From: Euwallacea fornicatus
Taxonomy: Eukaryota; Arthropoda; Insecta; Coleoptera; Curculionidae
DNA: 64,000 bases
NCBI RefSeq assembly: GCF_040115645.1
Contig: NC_089557.1
Span: 3,170,501-3,234,500, forward strand
Direction: 5' to 3'
Each line of letters starts with the position of its first letter. Position 1 is the stretch's first letter. Shown piece by piece: positions 49,479-61,794 of this stretch. A program made the position numbers and the translations under genes. Below the pieces are notes generated by a model. It did not search any database and had not been told where the DNA came from. It saw only the letters and a program-made list of their open reading frames with translations.

Positions 49479-52400
49479 CTGCAAGTAGCGCAACTGCAGA
49501 GCAGCGGGGGAATCACCAATTACTTCCGAAGCTTCGCGAAGAGCCCTCGACGCTTTTTGCTCGCCCTCAGCTGCTATTACCTTGGCCCGAGCTTCGCGGG
49601 CCGCCTCAGCTTCAGCTGCCATGGCCCTTTGAAGTTGGATGGGTAAGCGGACGTCTTTGCTGGAAGGCAAAAGATTTCATTCCATCATTAAGTTACATTC
49701 GTTAAGGAATCTTTAATGATGAATTTCTTAATTTTTTTTTAACTAGAACAAAACCACAATGGACCACTTTTCTTCGGGAGGGCACTTATGTAAATGGAAT
49801 GCGGGTTATATTTTGTGATCCTTTAAAGCTAAGTAAGCAGCGCTGCTCTCAATGCATCCCAAAGCGTAAATGGTGATTAATAGAGGTATCGAATTATTAC
49901 CGTGGTAGATTCGATGTAGCAACTAAATTACATACTTACATTTCAACACGTTCGACATTGATACCCCAAGAATCAGTAGCCTCATCCAGAAGGGCCTTCA
50001 TATGCTGCGAAATACTCTCCCTTTCGCTTAAAATTTCGTGCAAAGGGCGCTGACCCATAATGTTGCGAAGGGTGGTTTGAGCAAGAAGTCTGGTGGAATG
50101 ATGAGCATTTTCTACGTTGGCAATAGAAACTGTGGCGTTGGAAACTCTGTAGTAGACCACTGCATCTACAGACACTGTCACGCTGTCTTTGGTTAACACC
50201 TTGAAGAGAACGAGAAAAGAAATTAATACATCACAGCAGCCTGATAATGTGATAACGTTGCTGCCATTTACGCAGGAAAATTCGGGCATGAATCGATGAA
50301 GTCCCCCCCTTGGGTGTGTAAGAAACAAGACACGAGTTGGAGGATGTAAACAAAGTCTGTAAAACCCCCGAGAATAAGTCACTCTTCATGTCTCTCAAAA
50401 CTTGACAGCAGCTTGATAAAAATTCATGGTTCTAAGCTCCTGAGCACCGCAAACAATCCTCGTTGTTTTAAAGGGGATATGTGGATGGGAATTAATTTAC
50501 AATCCAAACTTTTAAAGCTCTTTTGAAACTAACATGACAGGCCGTTGGTTTTCGGCTGAAAACGGAATACAAAAGGCTGTTTAGTAATAAAATGTGTTGT
50601 GTTAAGGAGCCTCAAAGTTTAGCTGTAAAGCTTCCAGCCGAAGCACATGAATTGTCTGTTTTGGGTCTTTTAAAATTCCTATAATAAAGAGCTGAAATTC
50701 TCAAAAAGTTTTCACTGTGAAACAATTTATTACAATTTTTTTAGTTTCAATACTCCGAATAAGCTCAAACTTTCGGACGAGTAGCAGTTTGCACTAAAAG
50801 CTTTCATAGATTAAAGACCCAGCTTTTTCTTCTCGAAAGTTTAATGGAGCAAGGCTAGTTAATGGAGTATCCATTTAGATATTTGCTTTCCTTCGTAACA
50901 CAATACCAGTATAATATTAATAACTGTGGATCATGTCCCCAACATTAATGGTTTTCTGTCGCGTGGTGTACGGTATCGTTTCCTGGCTAATAATAGAACA
51001 CGACAACACTTGAAAGCGTTTTCGTACCGAGAATTGAATTTACTTAAACGGAGTATTGAGCCTTAAAGCTAAAATGTTAATGACATATTTCATACGCAAT
51101 TTACCTCTTGAGGGGGAATGTCGTATGTCCTGGTTCGTAAATCGACTCTTGCGTAAGCATCAATGCATGGTAGAATGAAGAAAATACCTGAAATATAAAC
51201 ATAAATGTTTCCATCAAAAATCGCAATGCACCTTTTAAATATTAGTTCCCATTCCACAAAACCTTTGTTCAACTAATGGGGAATAGATTTTTTGGTCCGG
51301 AAACGAAACCAAAAAATTATTTTATGTTATTTTACAAGCAGCTTATATCAACAATACGGTTGTTATTATCAATCAACAAACCGCAACTGTGGCGTTATTG
51401 ATTTGCAATGCTGTAAATTTTCCAGGATGCTGAACAATAAATCATTTGCATCATCAGCTAATTTGTTGGAATTGTGTAGTGTTTAAAGAGACTAGATTGA
51501 TGTGATTGTTTTCCAAAACCTCTCGTAATTATAAAACAAACATTCGAATCTCGTGTAATTGAAAAGAAAATAGCAGTAAAGTCCAGTAAAATTAGTTGTT
51601 GGCTTAACAAAGGATATTCCTCCTTTGTTAAGCTACTACTTAAACTCCTGCGAATAATTTGGAGTCTAACGCGAAGTGAAGGGCATTAATATTCGAGGGT
51701 AACTTTTTATATCATTAAGTTCCAGGGACATGAATTATCAGAGATTCGTACTTTTTCTCCGCACAGAGTAATATTTGATGGCGTAATCCTAATTTTTTTC
51801 TACTCTCTAACAAACCTATTTTCAAGATATAAATTTTCTGAGGTTGGCAGTCTGGATTCACAATATTTCTCCACATAGCGCGGAGATAGAACTATAAAGC
51901 GAGTTACAGCGGGGCTTTCTAACTCATCTAGTTCCAGAGATATTAGTTTTTTCTAGTCATGTCTGGTTCACCTTTCTTTGCTTGAAGTGATGACTTGACA
52001 TTTAAAGCTTTACATAACTAACATTGAATCCAAAAAAATGTGTTAAATTTCCGTATGTATAAGAAAGGAGCCAAGATAAACCTAAATTTAAGTATCATTC
52101 CGGAAGACCTGGAATTTATAGCCAAAAAAAAAGGTTGTTTTTCCAGATAAAGATAATATTGGAATCTTGAGTGAAGCATTACTAAGGGTTCTCTGACCCG
52201 TCTGGCCCCACAGATGTAACCTTTTCAATGTTGAAACTGTTTTTATCATGTTTAATTGGGTAAAAGGACCACTTAGCGTCCAGAGCCGTCTCTCCCAACT
52301 GGAGCTTAATGAAAACTAGTACACACTTATTTAAAATTGTATTCGAAATACAAAAAATAATTATTGAGGGCGATTACGTCATGGCGTTTATTATGATAGA

Positions 52401-55023
52401 GGTAAGTTAGAATAATTTGAAAATTCTTGGCCTTAATCAACCTGATGCTTGAAATATATTTCAGTGAGTTGTGTGAATCGGAATAGTAGAAAATTTCTTT
52501 CCTTACTCTGTGAAATAATAAAAAAATGTTCAAAACTGACTAAAAACCTAAAATACTTGGAGCTCTGATATCGTATAGTGTTGTAATACTTCGAGGATCA
52601 TTTCCTCGATGATGGTTTTATATGAATAATTATAAATCCACTTTCATGCCATTCCCTAGTTCGCCTCTTTCCAGAAATATGTTTTCCCAAATTAGCCCTC
52701 TGATGACAATATTTTTAGGCATAATGTAATAATATCAAATTCCGCTTTTGTCAACATATAGAACTGACAGAACCATTGGTTAAGCTCTAGGACGATGCTC
52801 TAACGTGTTTATTTTAAATAAATGAAAATTTTAACAATACGCTTCAAACCCATAAAACAAATTGTCCGTATCTGGTCCACATTTGTTTGCGTTGAGCAAT
52901 GACTCGGCATTCAAAGCGGTTAGATGGAATCAAATCAAAAATCTTGTTAGCGTTTCTCCATATAGAGTAAAAATAGAGGTATAAGTCGAGCTATACTGTA
53001 GTGTTCTGCCTCATCTAATTCCGGGGATGTGAACTTTCTAAAGTTACCTCTGCCAAAACGAGGTTTGTTTGCAAAAATTGAAGACCTAATATTCAAAGTT
53101 GTTACAGATCTGATACAAAGTCGAAAACATAGTTAACTTTTTCCCATACGCTACAATTTAGCAGTTTTTTACATTTTAAGTTTTAAAGAGACCCTCTACA
53201 TAGACTTCTTTTGATGATGGCTTTTTCATGTTTATTCTCGTATTTGGTGCTTGTCTAAAATAATTCCAAAATAATTCCTTTATTCAATACTGACCCATAT
53301 CTCTCAATTAATCAAAAGCGTTATTATTTACATCCGGAAATAATAAATTTGTAAACAAATACTTGCTTTTGTCAATGAATAGAAAATCTATTTTTCGAAG
53401 TAGGACCAAAATCTCTAGAGTCCACTGCACCTCGTCACGTGGCAATTCGTGAACTTTGCATCCTCACAACGCCTTCTCTGACATCCCCAAGAAACTTTTC
53501 ATTCAACAACCCAGTTCGCTAAGATCCTAATTACTAAAGCAATCAAAGTACCGCTTCCTTGATCTAATACGTCTAGTTTACCACTTGCAAACACCTCTGG
53601 AAACTTTCAGATTCTCTTGAGGACCGTTTGGTCCCAACCCAAGTTTCCGAAGTTTGCTTTCATTCCATGCTAAAGGTTTCGGACTTAAGGTCGTTATATA
53701 TAATACGTGCGAACTACTTGTGCACACTTTTAAAGGTATTTAAATTACCCGAGAAAATTCTAAGAATCTCCTTTAAGATCGGGTTAATTCTATATAGTGA
53801 ATACATGATATAAAGACCTACAGGAGATATGATTTTGTGGGGTAAGTGAACAGGAACAAATACGCAATAAACGTCCTCATCTGGAAGTTGTAAATTGTCA
53901 TATCGTAGATTTCGATTAATGCAATAAAGCCGGACTTAATGGGATATAACTAGGGAGTTGGATTAGGTTTTTAATATGTACTTGCCTAATATACTAAAAA
54001 CTGCTGAATTAAGTGCCTGATAATTCTAGCTGGTTACTAGCTGTCGTAGTATTACCCATTTGGGTCAAAAACGTTCGTTATTCTTGTCCAAAAGGGTAAA
54101 ACAACCCTCTTAAACCAACAAGACAGGAATGCAAAATTGTTTCAACTCTAACATATCGTGACATTTCCCAATATTTCAAGTAAAATTCCGTCCGTTTTTT
54201 TCTTTCTGGGCAGACAAATACATGCCCTTTGCCAACCCTACGAACCCCCGATGCCGGCCATAAATATCCAGTTCAGCGGTATAATTTATTTTCCAGTTGT
54301 TAGTGGCTGTGTTAGGAAAATAAATAGTAGCACGTACATTGAAAAAAATCGAAAATTCGAAAGAAAAGTGCTACGGAATTGGGAATTTTGGTTATAGATG
54401 GCAAAGCCAATTTGCCAGTAGAAAATTGTTTTTTTCTTTCAGAATATTTCCATCAAAGGGCCTTACAGTGTTTCCATGGAAAAGCGCCTGCTTCGGCTTC
54501 AGAACATGACGGCTTATCAATATTCAATATGCTCTGTCAGCGGAGTTTTATAAAAGGAAGTCAAATACACATCTCCTATTCAGTTTTCCAGGCGAGAATT
54601 TCAAATATAGAGACAACTTCATGACGTATCTGCCATGTGTCTCCTGGAAATTTCTACCTTGACTTCACTAGTTTTATTTGTACATGCTTTTGTGCGAGTC
54701 ACGGAGATGAATCTAAATTCATATAACCATCTCCTATTGTGTGAAACATCCATATTTGCACTGCAGATGAGAAATTACTATTTGGGTCCAACAAAACCGA
54801 TTTGACGCTTTATAGATAGCTGTGAATGATTTATTTTCCAGGGATACAAAAATCAATTTAAACACGCATTTCGGGATTAACAACATGCGTCGCCTTAGTT
54901 ACTTAATTGGTTCCATTACTCTAGCTTTTTTGATAATATGTAGCACTCACCAGGTCCTTTAGCACCTCCAGAGAGAAGACGTCCAAGGCGGAATATGACT
55001 GCTCTTTCGTACTCTTGAACGAC
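49479..55023 (-). CDS. Stomatin/MEC-2-type band 7 membrane protein, core exons (5' partial)
   Basis: Core exons in transcript order: 54951-55023 (VVQEYERAVIFRLGRLLSGG), 51105-51187 (FFILPCIDAYARVDLRTRTY), 49940-50199 (VLTKDSVTVSVDAVVYYRV through the NVENAHHSTRLLAQTTLRN region) and 49479-49659 (DVRLPIQLQRAMAAEAEAA through DSPAALQLRYLQ). Phases agree, giving 199 residues of band 7 (SPFH) domain before one of three terminal exons. The family forms oligomers on the inner leaflet and modulates ion channels, including MEC-2 in touch sensing. The N-terminal region and membrane hairpin, which should end in Lys just before VVQEYERAV, are absent; their exon was not found up to 64000. It is closest to insect band 7 proteins of the AGAP004871/CG42540 type (from memory). 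No frameshift or missing key residue was seen. Confidence 0.94.
51602..51633. repeat. Perfect 13-bp hairpin
   Basis: GCTTAACAAAGGA and its exact reverse complement are separated by a 6-nt loop, inside a band 7 intron. The stem is too short for an animal microRNA precursor as seen. Confidence 0.7.
51690..53420. repeat. Diverged tandem/satellite-like repeat array
   Basis: Similar blocks recur. 'Catct(a)gttcc-aggGAT(a/g)tgaa' occurs near 51717, 51927 and 53015. 'TTTCTCC(a/g)CA(c/t)A' precedes a GC-rich 'gag-ta-ag' segment near 51758, 51865 and 52956. 'Tggt(t/c)cac-ttt-tttgc-ttga' followed by 'atgact-g-cattcaaag' occurs near 51967 and 52880. Unit length looks like roughly 170-200 bp but with much decay and gaps. 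No ORF is conserved among the units. Confidence 0.4.
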
Positions 55024-55109
55024 CTGAAAATCAGAAGAAAACGGGGTTAAGTTTAATACTCTGCAATCAGATAATTGATACTGATTTATTAGGTAACTTG
55101 GGCATTATA

Positions 55110-56021
55110 CAGGGTGTTCGATTTATCATGCACATGCGATTTTCTCAAAAACTAAGAATTTAATAAAAAAATGTTTCAAATAAAGTTTGTTTGGGATAAA
55201 GGAGCGCTTCTTTTGACATTTTTTTTTCAAAAAAACTGTCATTTAGAAGGCCTTTTCAAGGTTATTCGCATTTTTTCTAATGGAAACCCTAGATTTTTTT
55301 GACAAAAATGGATACATCACTAAAAACTGAAAAACATTTGTTTGAAAAATTTTTCGATTCAACGCTGTTTTAGATAGTTTATTCAAAGAAATAACCGAAA
55401 ATTAAGTAAAGCGTGGACCAACAACATAAAAGTTTTCTAATCCAATAAATGTTGAAAATTCTATTTACTAACGTCCATAGGTTTACAAATTGTCTTACAG
55501 GTTTTTTTAAACAAATTGTTTCAATAAAAAAAAAGCATATTCCGACAACCCCAGAAAATGTGAAACAACGGATTAGGCAAGCTTTTCGGGAAATTAGTAC
55601 TCAAACATTATTATGTGTTCATGAATCGTTTAAAAAACGTATTGTAAAGTGTATTGAAGTTGGTGGAAGCAATTTTGAACATTTATTGGATTAGAAAACT
55701 TTTATGTTGTTGGTCCACGCTTTACTTAATTTTCGGTTATTTCTTTGAATAAACTATCTAAAACAGCGTTGAATCGAAAAATTTTTCAAACAAATGTTTT
55801 TCAGTTTTTAGTGATGTATCCATTTTTGTCAAAAAAATCTAGGGTTTCCATTAGAAAAAATGCGAATAACCTTGAAAAGGCCTTCTAAATGACAGTTTTT
55901 TTGAAAAAAAAATGTCAAAAGAAGCGCTCCTTTATCCCAAACAAACTTTATTTGAAACATTTTTTTATTAAATTCTTAGTTTTTGAGAAAATCGCATGTG
56001 CATGATAAATCGAACACCCTG
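55110..56021 (+). mobile_element. 912-bp fold-back transposon with 351-bp arms and a transposase-tail core
   Basis: The ends read CAGGGTGTTCGATTTATCAT and its exact complement, flanked on both sides by TA (55108-55109 and 56022-56023), the Tc1/mariner-type target duplication. Arms 55110-55460 and 55671-56021 are an almost perfect inverted repeat with one mismatch noticed near the inner end. The 210-bp core plus the start of the right arm encode the last part of a transposase (TPENVKQRIRQAFREI, then FKKRIVKCIEVGGSNFEHLL and a stop at 55692-55694). It cannot encode a full transposase, so it must be moved in trans. Confidence 0.9.
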
Positions 56022-59000
56022 TATGTGGTAGAGTGAATAGTGAGGGTAGAAAAACTATTTAAGCTGACGATCAGGAAGGCAGGGGAAAAAATAAATATTG
56101 TAAAATGGAAATAAATACAGTGACTTAGGAAGAAAAAACGTAAACGAATGAGAATTCTCTATAGAGATTTTTAGAAGGGAAAAATTCGATTTGATTGATT
56201 TATTGCTGGTTAGTAAAATACTCTAGAAAAATTCCAAGTTGGATGTCACAGTTTAAGCTGTGTACGTAGCGTAACAAAATAAAAAGGTTAAAAAAACGTG
56301 AAAACATTTTTGTTTTAAATGAGTCTGCTGACGTCTTCTCAGCATGCTGCCGCCTGAATATAAAAACTTTAAAAATATTCATTACTTGTTATATACGACC
56401 CTTATATGACTTGGAAAGAATAACATGGAAAGTGAAAGGAAAAATAAAACAGTTTATTTTCCTTCGAAAATGTAACTTGTTGGATTTTCGTCGTTGGAAA
56501 GGAAATTAAATAAATATTAGCTTTCCATTCTCTCCTGAAAGCATAACATGAAAGAAACGGGCACTAACATTGACGAGTCCGAAATTGTATTACATCATAA
56601 ATAATAAAAGTTTATTTAGTCTCTTTAATTTACCTTGTATTTCCCTTGCCATTTCACCTTCAAAAGCAAACAAACTCTTTTTCTTTGTAGGAAAACAAAT
56701 CCCAATTCATAAGTGTTATAAAATACGGTAACTTCTGGAACCATTTACTAATGCTCGAACGGGGATGTCTTCCGAAACTTTCGGCTTTCCCGACGAAATG
56801 AAAGTGGGTGCTAAATTTAAGCAGGAAAAACATCACGTTTGAAAGGGGGATTTAGTTATGAAATTGCGTTGAAAACGACATTGAAATGAGAGCCTTTTTA
56901 ATAACAGACACGACAAAGTATACTTTTAAGTCTTGTAAGCATTAGAGGGGAATTTATTCTATTTAAGAGTCGAATGAATTTCTGCCCGTAAAAGAATCTT
57001 ATCAACTTGCAACAGTTTCCCAGAAAACTTGTTAGGCCCCTGACGAGCACAAAAATCTAACATTCATCACGCTGCTTTTACATCCCAAACGAATATTCAT
57101 GTTGAATTCATTATGAAAAACTTTAAAATGAGCAACAGCCGAGAGAAAAATTTATATCCTGATGGTCTTTAACTTTAGGAAATGTTCATCCCGTACGTTC
57201 CCCACATAAAAAAGTCCTTCACAATCTCCAAATTCGGGCAACAATATCTTAAATCTTGTAGCAAAAATATCAACAAAAACACACTAGATCGATGGAAACA
57301 AATTTTTAAGTGGTTTTTCGTAAAAAAATATGTGTTAAAGGCTTTTCAAATGTGTCCAAAGTAGATCAAGGGGTTCATGTGGGACAAAAAGATATTCTCA
57401 ATATTCATTTATCTTTTAGTCTTTGACTTTGGACCAGCTGAAATTAATTCTATTTTTAATACACGAAAGGGAGTACACATTTGGCATCCAGCAGCAATAG
57501 TTTTATGCTATTAATCTATCTATAGATTTGTATGGCCGCAACTGATAGATCTGGATGAGATTACAAGCATGAGCGATCGTATAAATTCCGGATATGTGTT
57601 CGGGCAGACGTAAAATATTGGAGCGATACTCGGATTTTGATGATTAATGAAAGTTTTCTTGGATATGTTTATGCATCAGTGTTTTTGGCACTGTTTCACT
57701 GTAATGGTTGCTTTTCGTGAAGATTTTTATATACTTAATTACAGAACGTGGGATTCTAACATTTATTTCGGACTTCAGTATACCTGGAAAGAAATTAAGG
57801 CCGAGAATTTTCTTATTATTTCCCGAAATATAATTCTTAGCGAGCTTTGCCCAGTCTCTCGAATTCCACTGCTCATTTAGGAACTTAATAACCATAAACA
57901 ATCTCTAAAAATCTCCAACAAAATCCTCCTCTCAAAACATTTTCTGTTAGAATAACCTTGTGAAATACACACTGGATATCCCAGCACGGTTACGACTAAC
58001 CATCGGTTTAATAACGGCCATCCCACAAAGCGTTTTGTGGCAATATGTAGCAGTTTCCTTGGAAAAACCAAAATTTATGGCTCAAGTTCTAGCAATATAC
58101 CTGCACGAGTTTGCCAGGATCCAGTTTTAAATTGCTGCTTGAATAGTTTAAGAAGTATGAAGTTCTCTAATAGTTAAGGACTTGTGGAATTAGTTATTAG
58201 TCGCTTTGAAAAGTTTTTGTAAACGCGTGTTAGTTTGCTATTTGTTTTCTCTATTATTGATATTGTGGACTTGACACAGAAATATTGAATTAACTAGTTA
58301 GAAGTATAATTAATCGTTGGTCCATATGGTAGTTTTTTATATAAGAAAAAACAATTTAATCTTTCACCCTCCACGAATCTTCGTGCGGCAGATTCTTTCG
58401 TTCCAATGTTATCTCAGAATGTTTTTAGCCTCGTGAGGCTCAGGAATAAGATTGATTTCCGTGTCCCCCTAATCGTCTATGTTAATAGGCCGTTCCGCTA
58501 AAATTCTTCTTTTTGGATCAATTCACGATCGCTCAATTTCGAGACGACCAACTTAGAATCATATGAAAAATTCTCCAATAAATTTGACCACCTGCATAAA
58601 CTGTACAATCCTGAAACTCTACGATATTATTAATAGTTCCTTTAGCGTTAAACCCGTTTTTATCACAGCACGCCACCCTACCAAGCTCTTAAATTTTCTT
58701 CACCGTTTTACCAGTTGTGCAGTCTCGAAACAATATTTACTTTCATCCTTATTCAATCGACTATGTCTAGGAGACCTGTTACGAACATTTCTCTTTGTGA
58801 ATATTAGAAAAACGCAGATTTAGGCACGCAGAATTGACATCGTTTGTTAGATTTTACAAAAATTTTGATACCATCAAAATCGGGGCCCATATGGGGCATA
58901 CTTTTTTGTAGTTCAGAAATTAGATATGCGAGCTTTGCGACATCCCTCGCATTCAAATAATAAAAACCTTCAAGTTTAGCTGTTCCTTGGAATTTCATCT

Positions 59001-59379
59001 CTTCAATTTTTTCGAAATTGACGTGTCGAGTGTTGAATCGAATATATTCGAGTCTGTGATGAGGTTAAGTAAAATATTACGTTCCTGGACTACAACACTT
59101 GTATGTCAGATGACGTTTATTTTTTTTCATTGAAAACTGACCAAAAAATTTTATAATCATTAAATTATCCAAAGCCAAAACAATCCAATGACCATGATGG
59201 TGTAAGCGCTCGACTTAGCCTCATCGAGAATTATATAACAAAAAATCTAGTATCAATCAGATGAAAATGTCAACAAATTAGCTGAGGTTTTTCCTTCGTG
59301 ACACATATATTTTTGGCAAACATGGTTATTCGTACGAGGATAGGTCCAGAAATATCCGATCTAACACTTAAAGAAAAAA

Positions 59380-59880
59380 TAATGCAATATACTGCATTAG
59401 CTCTCAACATAGGCCTCCTGTGAGATTGACATACCCGGCAATGTTCTATAGCCTGTTTATAGTAGAACACTTTCAATGTTTCAAAATAGGCATCAACCTC
59501 GAGCTCTACCTCGTTATTGTAGACAAATCTCTTTCCATCGAATGTTTGAAATTTAAAATAATCTGGCGGGGCTAAATCTGGAGGATAAGGTGGATGAGGG
59601 AAAGTTCGAAACCAAGTGGGTTGATTTGGGCCTTAGCAATAACGAAAGTTTTAACCGGTAAGATGTCTTGATGCAGCAAGACTTACTTTTTCGCCAAATG
59701 CGGTCGCTATTTTCTGCTTTCTTCACTCGAACGCTGCAATAAATTTGTGTAATATTCTTCGTTTATGGTTTTTCCTTTAAAGGGATTGTCAATGAAAATG
59801 GTCCCATGTGCATCCCAAAAAAACTGACGTCCTCAGCTCATTGGTTCGACCACTGCGGAGTTTGTTTTGGCAAATGATAC
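59380..59880 (-). pseudogene. Decayed mariner-like transposase
   Basis: Minus-strand frames interrupted by stops and frameshifts give GTIFIDNPFKGKTINEEYYT (around 59760-59800), then LLHQD (near 59680), a HPPYPPDLAPPDYF block (near 59590) and EVDAYFETLK followed by YYKQAIE (near 59450-59500). These are the blocks of a mariner transposase in the right order. At least two in-frame stops and frame changes make it non-functional. The terminal repeats were not delimited with confidence. Confidence 0.8.
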
Positions 59881-60179
59881 GATCGCGTTTAAACCACTAC
59901 TGAATATTTTACAATTGTCAATGAAGGACCTGCCTTCGCTTTGAAGTTGGATGGACTAAAACCTTTCAAATGAAAGTACTGAGTCATGTATCGATGACCA
60001 GCTTTTTCTATGTTCACAAAATCTCTAAAAACGTTGACCAAAAATAGTTCTAAAACAAACACAAATCAACGAAGCACCCTCAAATTTTCGACTTAAGCTT
60101 AAGGGTAGATCTTTGTAATATAGATAAATTTTGAACGGGAAAATCACAACACCCTGGATTTTTTTCTTTACGGTTGCCT

Positions 60180-60551
60180 CAAATGGTCCGATCAACTAAA
60201 CGCGTATTGATAATGAAGAAGATCTCTTAGTAAGAATAATGATCAGTTGCACACATCTAAGAGTTATTCCCGGAATATTTGATAGGGTTCGCGAGCCGAT
60301 AAACCGGCCGTGCAATCTCTGTATTGAAGCAAATGGCAAACATATTGAACAATTACTGTAAGCCATCGTTTCCGTACCAACCAAACAACGCCTAACACGA
60401 ACAGAAAGTGATTGTAATAACCAAAACCATATTGCCTTTTTACTGCTCAAACGTCCTATCTGCGGGCATATTTTTACTTAAAAAACAGATTTGTTTTGAT
60501 GCCTACCACCACCCTTTAAAATTAGTCAGTATATTTTTGGGACACCTTGTA
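60180..60551 (+). pseudogene. 3' end of an IS630/Tc1-related transposon (transposase tail)
   Basis: A plus-strand frame at about 60210-60363 ends in NLCIEANGKHIEQLL and a stop, the typical tail of the same insect transposase group as the core of the 55110-56021 element. A possible transposon terminus, GGGACACCTTGTA, follows at 60539-60551. The rest of the transposase is missing, apparently replaced by the end of the neighbouring mariner relic. Confidence 0.7.
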
Positions 60552-61488
60552 TGCCAGGTCAGGTCCTTCTGAGACTATCCTCGTAGTTCCTTCTGGCATC
60601 ATCTTCTCTTGTATGCTTCGCACTAAATTCTTAAGATATTTATGGGGAAGGAAAGATATACTTCCATTTATGTCATCGAATTTGAACAATCTATATGTTC
60701 TTTCGGAATACCTTGAACCTTCAAACCTCTCTCATGTGGAGATGATAATCACAACCAAACTTGTTCCAGGATCGTCATTTCCGAAATTCTCCTAACTCGC
60801 ATATTGCGGATATTCATGACTGTCTCTGACGATCTGGAATCGGTTTACCGCCTTGTTAGGACAGCTTTGTAATTACTGATTATTGACATTGTTTGATGTA
60901 GGTGTGGAGCCTAAGCTAACGTGAAATAACCTCTTCGTTGGCTTGTGCCTTAATCCGCGCTTAGTATAATTTCCTCCGAAATCCCCGTAATTTCGTTGTG
61001 ATGTTATGTGTATAAATTGGCTAAAAAAAGCTCCCAAACATTTCGTTTGACAAAAATTACGTTTTACTAAGCTTTTAATTAGAGCACCATTCAGTAAACC
61101 ACCGTTTTCTCTTTCAATCCACACCAGCTTCAATGGGAACAAGCAACATGCAAACGGCTTATAGCCTTTTGTTATTCGAAACCCATCCCTATAATCCCTG
61201 GAACACTTTTGGCATATTATGGCCGCCTATGGGAATAAGGCAGATTTAACATATTTCCTCTGGCGGCGGTTTATTGTTTTGCAAGAATCCCGAAACAATT
61301 GATTCCACTGAAATGGATTCGAAACGAATAATGCACTTTATCCGGAAACAATGATTCAGTTGAAAAAAACTGCAATTCAACCTGTTCAACTTCCGAGGGA
61401 ATTGCCTTTTAAACGCCGACAACGGCAAAAGAAATGAAGAAAATGCTTCGGGAGATAATGCAGCTCTCCCTTCCATTTAAGAATGTAG

Positions 61489-61794
61489 TTACAAAGACTG
61501 TTGTTCAGCAGACAAATTCGATTGTAAAAGCGCAGGCAAAAAGGTTAAAATTTCCTCCATTAATTTATCCGGACTGCGTCTATCTGGATGAAGCTCGTGG
61601 CTAACCGCATATGGTTTTATGGCAGCGAGTGTGCATCGGCCTTCTGCTTCTGGAATCCGAACCACAAGCTGAAAATGCTCAGAATTTCTATTTAATTTAT
61701 GTACGGTGAAGTTGAATTTAGTGGAAAGCTCCAATTCTGAAAGATTGGCTGCTATGGGAAAATCCAATTGAGCAGTACAGTTTCTCGACCGAAA
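61489..61794 (-). CDS. Unassigned ORF or exon
   Basis: About 100 codons are open on the minus strand from just after a TGA near 61795 to a TAA at 61489. The composition is protein-like (NFTVHKLNRNSEHFQLVVRI, then HPDRRSPDKLMEEILTFLPA). There is no ATG near the start and no good splice acceptor, although TCGAG|AAAC near 61786 is possible. I do not recognise the sequence. It could be a terminal exon of an unknown gene, a TE remnant or chance. Confidence 0.22.
   Translation of the reverse strand, partial: FRSRNCTAQLDFPIAANLSELELSTKFNFTVHKLNRNSEHFQLVVRIPEAEGRCTLAAIKPYAVSHELHPDRRSPDKLMEEILTFLPALLQSNLSAEQQSL

Noticed and set aside
49113..49705. Plus-strand frames of 177 and 86 codons
   Set aside because: Antisense shadows of the minus-strand band 7 core exon at 49479-49659.
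51602..51633. microRNA precursor
   Set aside because: The stem is only 13 bp; animal precursors need about 22 or more paired bases.
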